In this document: in pieces, positions 57,700 to 64,000 of the stretch
How the letters are laid out: every line of letters begins with the position of its first letter
How positions within the stretch are numbered: position 1 is the first letter of the stretch
NCBI GenBank assembly: GCA_033439265.1
Contig: JAVTVX010000031.1
Span: 8,479,501 to 8,543,500, forward strand
DNA length: 64,000 bases
Direction: 5' to 3'
Source of the DNA: Dillenia suffruticosa
Lineage: Eukaryota; Streptophyta; Magnoliopsida; Dilleniales; Dilleniaceae
The notes under the pieces: generated by a model
The model's input: the letters and a program-made list of their open reading frames with translations, nothing else
The model's database searches: none
Told to the model about the DNA's origin: nothing
Position numbers and translations under genes: made by a program

Positions 57700-58790
57700 A
57701 CGGTTAGAAAAGTATTGGTAAAAATCAATCTTTTATCATCAGTTCCAAAATTTAGTAAAAGTTACTACTTTTATCGTCACCTGCTATACAAAGGGTTAGT
57801 AAAAGTTACTACTTTTATCATCACCTACTATATAGGAAATGTTACTACCTTTATTATCATTCAATAAAACTATTAAGAATTGTTATAACTATTTATTACC
57901 CCTAATCACATAACATGTATGTTAGGAATTGTTATTACTTTTATTGTCGATAAATACAAATGTTAGTAAATATTACTATAATACCATCCTATCTTACCAC
58001 AAAGGAAATGTTAATACTTTATCGCCATTCACTATTACCATTAATAATTGTTATGCTATTTATTGTCAGTAAATATAGAATCAGATATGTTAAGAAATGT
58101 TATAATTTTTTTTGATAGTTTTGAGAAGTGTTAGCAAATATTACAACTTTACCGTCACTTTCAGAATTGTTAGGTTAGTAAATATTATTATTTTTATTGT
58201 TGTTTATAGAATTATTGGGTTAGTAAATATTATTACTACTTTTATTGTCAAATTATTGGGTTAGTAAATATTACTACTTTTTATTGTCGCTTAGCATATG
58301 TCGCTTACAAAGTTGTTACTTATTGTCATTGGTAACCACATAACTTAGAAAATGTTACTACTCTTTTGGGTCTGTTATCACAAGAGTTAGTAATTATTAC
58401 TACTTTTATTCTTGCTTAGCATATGTATTAGGATATGTTAGTACCTTTTATCATCAGACACGTACACATTAGGAATTGTTAGCGTTAATATTATCATCCA
58501 CATGTGTTAGAAAATATTACTATTTTATTATTAGTAAATATTACTACTTTACATTAGTAAATCTTACACTTTATCGTTAGTAAATATTACTACTTTATCA
58601 TTGGATAGAGAGGCGCGTGGGTTACCCGCAGAGAAAGTGTTACAGAAAATATTACAATTATGGGTTAGAAAAGAGTTAAGAAATATTACTTATAATGTTA
58701 CCATTTGCATATGTCAGTACAAGTTATTAATCAGTTACGACACAAGTATGAGAAAATGTTATTTCTTTTATTGTCCGTGAGAAGAAAGGG
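57700..58790. repeat. Subterminal repeats of CACTA 2
   Basis: GTTAGTAAATATTACTACTT(TTATTGTC) and shorter forms recur about 20-25 times over 1.1 kb, much longer than the equivalent zone of CACTA 1 (33060-33465). Confidence 0.85.
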
Positions 58791-59414
58791 TTAGAAAATA
58801 AAAAAAATGGTTAGGAAATAATTTTATCATTATGTGAGTATAAATTATTAGGTTATCCCATATCTAGTATACAGTGGTCAAAAAATGTTATGTTGCTATT
58901 GGTTTTGTTTATAAAAGGCTTAGGAAAAATTATTAGCATAAAATTTCGTATCTTAGGAAACGAAATACCATTTATATCATCATCATTGGAATATATATGA
59001 CTATAAATTACAAAAATTACAAAAGTAATAAACATAATTCTAGATACTCTAAGACAAAGAAAAAGATTGTAAGTCCCGGACAACTACATATCTTCACATC
59101 TTCTGAAATGAAATGTTCATGCCAGAAATGTTGCAAAAAATGTTGACTTCAATCACCAAAAAAATTCCATCATCCGTGACAATTCCAGCATTCGTGATGT
59201 GGTATCAATCTATTCAGTAGTAATGAAATGAATATAATTATATGGTACATTATAAAAACTTATAAATTAAAATATTACCTTTTAGGATAGAGTCATATGG
59301 TGATGATGATGATGGTTGTTTTGTATATACACTTCCAGCATCTAGTATCCGAGGAAGCTAATAATACAAATACAAATAATTTGGATTCTTATTGAAACAC
59401 AAAAGTAAAAGTAG

Positions 59415-60937
59415 TTAGATTACGGTAAGAAGTAAAAAAAATAATATTTGTACCTCAATACCAGCAATGAGCCTTGCTTCATTAACGAAATTTAACAATT
59501 CATCTTGTTGTTCACTTCTAACATACGTAACAACATGCATAAGAATATTGCTCACCAAATTAGTAAGATCTGATTTTGTTCCATTAATCGTTCCATCATA
59601 ATAGTCATATGTTCGTTCACAGGTTTGCTTGAATGTTGCCATTGTGATGGAGTTATAACTTTCCCAACACAACTGAATTTTTCCCTCGAATCAGGCCTTT
59701 TAACTTTATATATGATATCAGTTTTTCAAAATAAATTTGAACTTTCTGCTTACCCTTCTTCACTCTTAGTATGCTCCATTCTATTCTTTATCATTTATTG
59801 TGTAAGAAAAGTAAATGAATCAAACATGAATGTTCATGAATAAATAAATTGAAAATACATAAAAATAGTCATTGATACCACAGCTTCTGATGCTTTCGTA
59901 GAAACTAAACTCCTATCTAATCGGATTCTACTTGTAATATAAAGTTCAACTCTACAAGGTTTTGTTTCAGATTGTGTTGTCTGATAAAATGGTTTAGTTT
60001 GTCGCATGTGTGAGTTTGGAAAATGACTTAAGACCTAAGCAACGTGGATCCCTTAACTTTGCATGACATTCTGAATTTTTTCTACTAATTTACTAAAGAG
60101 AAAAAAATATTAGCAAAAAGCATTAGAGTACAAGTAAATTTCAAGTAAATTTCCTACCATAGAGAAAAAAGTAAAAGTAGTAAGTTGTCACTCAACCTAA
60201 GTTGTCACTCAACCAAAATGTAACAAGGTCCTTGTACTGATTTGGATCAACTCTTTCATCTTCCATTCTCTTGATATTTTCATCTATTCGAAATAAATTA
60301 TCGAACCATATTGATTTGAGAGTATTTTTAAAACTCTTCCATTCATCACACAAATTTGCAATAACCTATTTTTTAGTGTTATCTCTGGGTGGCTTGAAAG
60401 TAATCTTTGACTATAATATAAAAAAACTTAGATATATTAATTTTCATTTATGCCATGATCCGATTGAGTAATAAAACTAGATACCTGTACAACTTTTCAC
60501 ATATCCTCTTTATACTCTATTGGCATGTCATGCAAAGTTGTATAATTTATTAAAGCAATGGAATGTACTCTCACTATAGAGACAAGGAATCTGGTGAAAA
60601 TTGTACCATCAATTCCTATCAGTTGATTTAATTCGATCATTTCAACCACCATACATTTCCCTTTTTTAAATCTCAAACTTCCTGACAGCGGGTTGAGACT
60701 CTATATTTTTTCTTGACAACTAGTGAAAATGAAAAATAAAAAATGGATAACATACTAATTACACAAAAATATATTATATAAATGAAATGATTTATTTTTA
60801 AACATAAATATAAACCAAACCAAATCTGGGATATCATCTTGGGATGATTGGAATTCTTCAAACTCAATTTGTTCTTCGAATGGTTATGATTCTTTGTAGT
60901 TAGCAACAATGGTTATTTTTCTTTTATTTCGTCCCAT
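59415..60937 (-). pseudogene. Plant En/Spm transposase (Transposase_24 / Ptta type), decayed
   Basis: The ATG at 60937 opens MGRNKRKITIVANYKES, a stop, then FEEQIEFEEFQSSQDDIPDL. The conserved domain follows at about 60705-60490 as KGKCMVVEMIELNQLIG, DGTIFTRFL and MPIEYKEDM. Then VIANLCDEWKSFKNTLKS, with DPNQYKDLVTFWLSD (about 60360-60190), and RVELYITSRIRLDRSLVSTKA plus SEAVVSM (about 59955-59870). The last open piece is 59672-59415 (CERTYDYYDGTINGTKS...). This order (GQPIG-like block, WR..K block, PxxW..LV.YW block, RxELFxxTHxxxDG block) is that of plant CACTA second-gene proteins. Introns probably separate the blocks; several stops and frameshifts inactivate it. Confidence 0.78.
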
Positions 60938-61200
60938 ATTTAAAAAAAAAAAAAACTTGAGTGAGATTCATTGAAAAAATTTGGTTCAAAATATTTGATG
61001 GGAATTGGATTTTGTTTGACTTAGAAATTTTAAGAAGTATGAGGGAGAAGAGTTTTTTAGGGGAATGAGAAATTTGGATGTTTCTAGAGGGAGGGAGTGA
61101 GGGAGGGAGTGAGGATTTATAGTGTATATATCTAGTTTACATCAAACAAATTTATCAAAACCCACTATTTTTCTCCGCTTTTTCACACTTTTAGTTTTTG

Positions 61201-62739
61201 AATTTTTTGTTGTTATAGTTTATTTAACTCATTTTAGTTTTACTAATTAACAGAAGATTTTTATCCTATTATTATATAATTACGTCAAGTAATAGTAAAT
61301 ATTAGTATTATATTACTACACTATATAACTAGGATAACTACTAGTAAATATTACTACTATATTATTATATGACATTATATTTCTTATCTTATTATTACTA
61401 TATTCCTATATAATTTTATGCTTACATAATTTCATATGATTGTATTAATTAAAATAATAATATTAATTATATCATAACACTTAATTTATATTCTAAATTT
61501 TTTATAATTAAGGAATGTGAATTCGCAACTCACGGTGGAGATGTGCTTGGATGAATCGCAGAAGATGAGTATGGGTTATTTAAATTAATAATATTAATTA
61601 AATATGTTAATTAATATTTTATAGTTTAGATTTTATAATTAAGTAATATAATAATTAAAGAATATAACTAATATAATGTTATAATTTTGAAAATTGATTG
61701 AATTAATAATATAGTCCTTATGTTAATATAATTAATTATATGATATTTAATATTATTTATTTATATTGGCATAATTATGGATGAAAAAATAAGGAATTCA
61801 AATCCAAAATCTAAAATCCAAATGGCTTGTTTTGTCAATTAAATAACATTCCATTTGCATTTAGCAAACTCTACCATAACATTCCATTTGTCAATTTAGG
61901 AAATTATTTAAATTATTTAAATTATTAATAATTTTATTTAAAATAATAGTAATAAAAGGCTAAGAAAATTAAATTAAATATGAAGAAAATCAAGGAGGTC
62001 TTTCCAACTCAACTCAACTCCTATTCTTATACCATTAAAACATTCCTATGAACTATGTACTGTACCATTAAATCTATTATAACAAGATGCATTGAAACCA
62101 AATGTAACCCTAACCCTACGTAACTAACATTATTTAAATTTAATAATTATTTGATATTAGTATTACAACATGATTATTTAAATTAGTAACATTATTTAAA
62201 TCACTAATATTATAATATTTAGTAATATTAACATTGATAATTAATTAAATTGTATAATATAGTTATATTATATTATAGTAATATAATGGTAATAATATTA
62301 CCATTAAAATTGATAATCATAATTATAATAAATTTATAAATTTATATTATGAAACAATATAATTTATATTTATATTATATCGGTCAAACAACATATTTAG
62401 GTTTATATTTCAAGTCAAACCAGTACCATTATAATTTATAGTTGTCTTATATAGGCCAAACAACATATTCAGGGTTTATGTTTCAAGTCAAACCAATGCC
62501 AAATGTTGAAAATCTATTCGCACATTTTCTCCCTCATTTACAAATTTATTGGGATGCGTTAATTTTTTATCGGGTTTTTTAAATTTTTGGCCGCTTTTAT
62601 TTCTTTTTTTTTTCAATGAATAGTTATAGTTCGGAATGGAATAGTTATAGTGAATACCTCTTTCTTTTTTTACCATATGTTTCCAATGTTTCATATGTAT
62701 TTTTTTCCCATTAGGTTATGTAACATTATTTTCTAGTTT
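61201..62739. other. CACTA 2 interior; nothing recognised
   Basis: Very AT-rich with many ATTATTA/TAATAT words. It holds only a short GC-richer patch at 61515-61575 and two roughly 60-bp direct repeats around 62385-62500 (ATATAGGCCAAACAACATATTC and TTTCAAGTCAAACCA). No coding or structural RNA motif is seen. Confidence 0.5.
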
Positions 62740-62740
62740 A

Positions 62741-64000
62741 TACAAATATTTTGCCTCAATGCATAAATAAATAATAACTCGAGAGTTTCAAATTACATTT
62801 ACATGACATAAATATAGTCATCCCAAACAAATGTACAATGGTCATTCTATAGACTTCAAATAAATACATCATCAAGTCCATCGCGGAAGAATGGCTATCC
62901 AAACCCAAAAGTTCAATGTCTCCAAAAGTATATCAAGTGTGTCGAAATGTCTCTCGACACGTCTCCTTGTCAATTTATATCTGGAATCATGAAAAATAAT
63001 AGGTGAGTATTTATAGGGAAATACTCAGTGAGTGAGAGTATCGACAATATGTTATGAATTATATATGTGAGCACGGAGTGTCAAAACACAATTTAAAATA
63101 CGATGGCATTATGATCAACCATGATCATCAGTGTATCACTACAATAGCAATACAAAATATATGTTCATACACACTCTTTATATTCCAACTCACTTACCAA
63201 ATTAGGACACAATTTGTCACCATGCCTAGCACACCCATAGTAATTATAAAACTTCAATTCTTTTCATTTCTAGCTTAAATCTAACTTAATTATACAAAGA
63301 CATAGAAATTTATTCTAAGCGAATTTGACTGCGAAATTTCAAATCTGCATAGTCATGAAAAACGGGCTGTAACTTCCACCACACATATCCTAATTATATG
63401 ATTCTTATCTCCAATTAAAGATAAGACATAGATCTACAAAATCTTATGACTAGGGCTTAGATTGATTCAAACCAAAAGATACCTCAAAATTGAGAACAAA
63501 TCTATAGCCAGAACATGATAGAACATGGTATTTCTCTACAGAAATTCTGCACATATGATTTCATTGGAAAACTAAACTTTTCAGCATACCAATACACATT
63601 AAAATCATCCAATTTCTAGGCTACATATGCTGAAATTTTCCTGCACACATTTCTAATGTTTCATTTGGGTTCCACCTAAGTTCTAAGTTATAAAACATGC
63701 TAAAAATATCACAGCTAGGCTTTCATACAAAGTGCTCAAAAATTGAGCAATGTGCAGAATTTCTCTATTACCTCAATTCTTGATGTTTCAAGTCCAAATC
63801 AAGACCTTCCTTCAAAAATTTCTTCTCCTCCCTTGCCTAGGGCTCTCGGTTACATAAGATTCACTATGTTAGCTTTCTCCTTTTTTGATTCCAAATCAAC
63901 ATATGTTATACTAGAGACAAAGAGAAAACTTTCTTACCTAGAGATGTGAATGAAACTTGAAGAAACCATAGATCTCTTCCACTTGAAGCTCACGGTTCTC
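62741..64000 (-). mobile_element. B-family LTR fragment running off the window
   Basis: From TTGCCTCAATGCATAAATA (62750) it follows 53512 onward of the 53342 LTR: AGTCATCCC.AACAAATGTACA, the palindromic block (63001-63030, GTGAGTATT...AATACTCA) and, after an internal deletion near 63280, the TGTGCAGAATTTCTC.TACCTCAA zone (63750-63860, matching 55735-55850). The LTR start (about 170 bp) is missing at the junction with CACTA 2; the other end is outside the window. Confidence 0.85.

Larger units (their letters stand above)
57558..62740 (-). mobile_element. CACTA (En/Spm) transposon copy 2, right part lost
   Basis: The left end CACTACAAAAAAATGGC is preceded by GAT. From 57620 it aligns with 32905 onward of CACTA 1 (AGTTGGCTATACAC.GGTAGG..., GAGCATGTTTA..., GTCAGAAA.GT.TTGGTAAAA). 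Then come subterminal repeats, a decayed Transposase_24-type gene (59415-60937), a promoter-like zone (60970-61200), a small GC-richer patch (61515-61575) and AT-rich filler. No right terminus is present; LTR sequence begins near 62740, so a deletion probably removed it. Confidence 0.82.

Noticed and set aside
58360..58800. Satellite DNA independent of transposons
   Set aside because: The repeated TTAGTAAATATTACTAC phrases sit next to a CACTA terminus and match the subterminal layout of the other copies.
62100..62125. Telomere-like TAACCCTAACCCTAC
   Set aside because: Only two units, without the seven-base plant spacing; chance in AT-rich DNA.
1..64000. CRISPR arrays, prokaryotic operons or a defence system
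   Set aside because: Gene content, introns and transposon types are those of a plant nucleus; the repeat arrays here are direct tandem or subterminal transposon repeats without unique spacers.

Overview
The window is plant nuclear DNA, most likely from an AT-rich eudicot genome. It is almost entirely repeat: Ty3/gypsy elements of the Tekay/Del chromovirus type with very long LTRs (2-4 kb), one Ty1/copia-like LTR element, and three members of one CACTA (En/Spm) DNA-transposon family. I see no intact protein-coding gene. The one recognisable host gene is a germin-like protein gene on the minus strand, and it is broken. All calls come from reading motifs and comparing parts of the window with each other by eye; no database search was run.

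Layout, left to right. 1-526 is the end of a minus-strand LTR inserted into a plus-strand Tekay element, whose decayed RNase H/integrase/chromodomain (527-2182) and 3' LTR (2233-4943) follow. 4944-5680 is the 3' flank of the germin-like gene. That gene runs leftward: exon 1 at 16552-16432, the start of exon 2 at about 16316-15882, and its last codons at 5799-5681. The gap is a solo LTR (5800-15881, target duplication TTTGC) that itself contains two more minus-strand LTRs (8944-12165 and 12610-15652). Upstream of the gene a copia-like element begins (5' LTR 16988-17474) and does not end until 52509.

The 34 kb between the copia LTRs is a Russian-doll nest. The copia element contains CACTA copy 3 (from 17992). 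That contains gypsy element C (minus, 19709-48217). C's own body holds a plus-strand solo LTR of its own family (23445-25748), and its right LTR holds gypsy element B (minus, 29347 to about 47610). B in turn holds a solo LTR (29471-32150), a complete-ended CACTA copy 1 (32852-39700, duplication AAC) and another solo LTR (42247-45748). After the nest, CACTA 3 resumes with a GC-rich block and a decayed TNP2-type transposase start (49561 to about 50470). Next come the copia 3' LTR, a short non-repeat flank (52510-53336), a 3.85 kb solo LTR (53342-57193), more flank, CACTA copy 2 (57558 to about 62740) with a decayed plant En/Spm transposase (Transposase_24 type), and an LTR fragment running off the window.

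How the parts relate. The three CACTA copies complement each other: copy 3 keeps the start of tnp2, copy 2 keeps the second (Transposase_24) gene, and copy 1 keeps both ends but almost no coding sequence. Both gypsy elements have lost the capsid part of gag, and several catalytic or reading-frame positions are broken, so none looks autonomous. Six LTRs have perfect 5-bp target duplications and no internal region, so LTR-LTR recombination has been heavy. The least expected structure is inside the LTRs: several carry a decayed tandem array with a period near 180-190 bp, and one carries a fresh 191-bp duplication. All LTR groups except the 2233 LTR and group C also share a short palindromic block.
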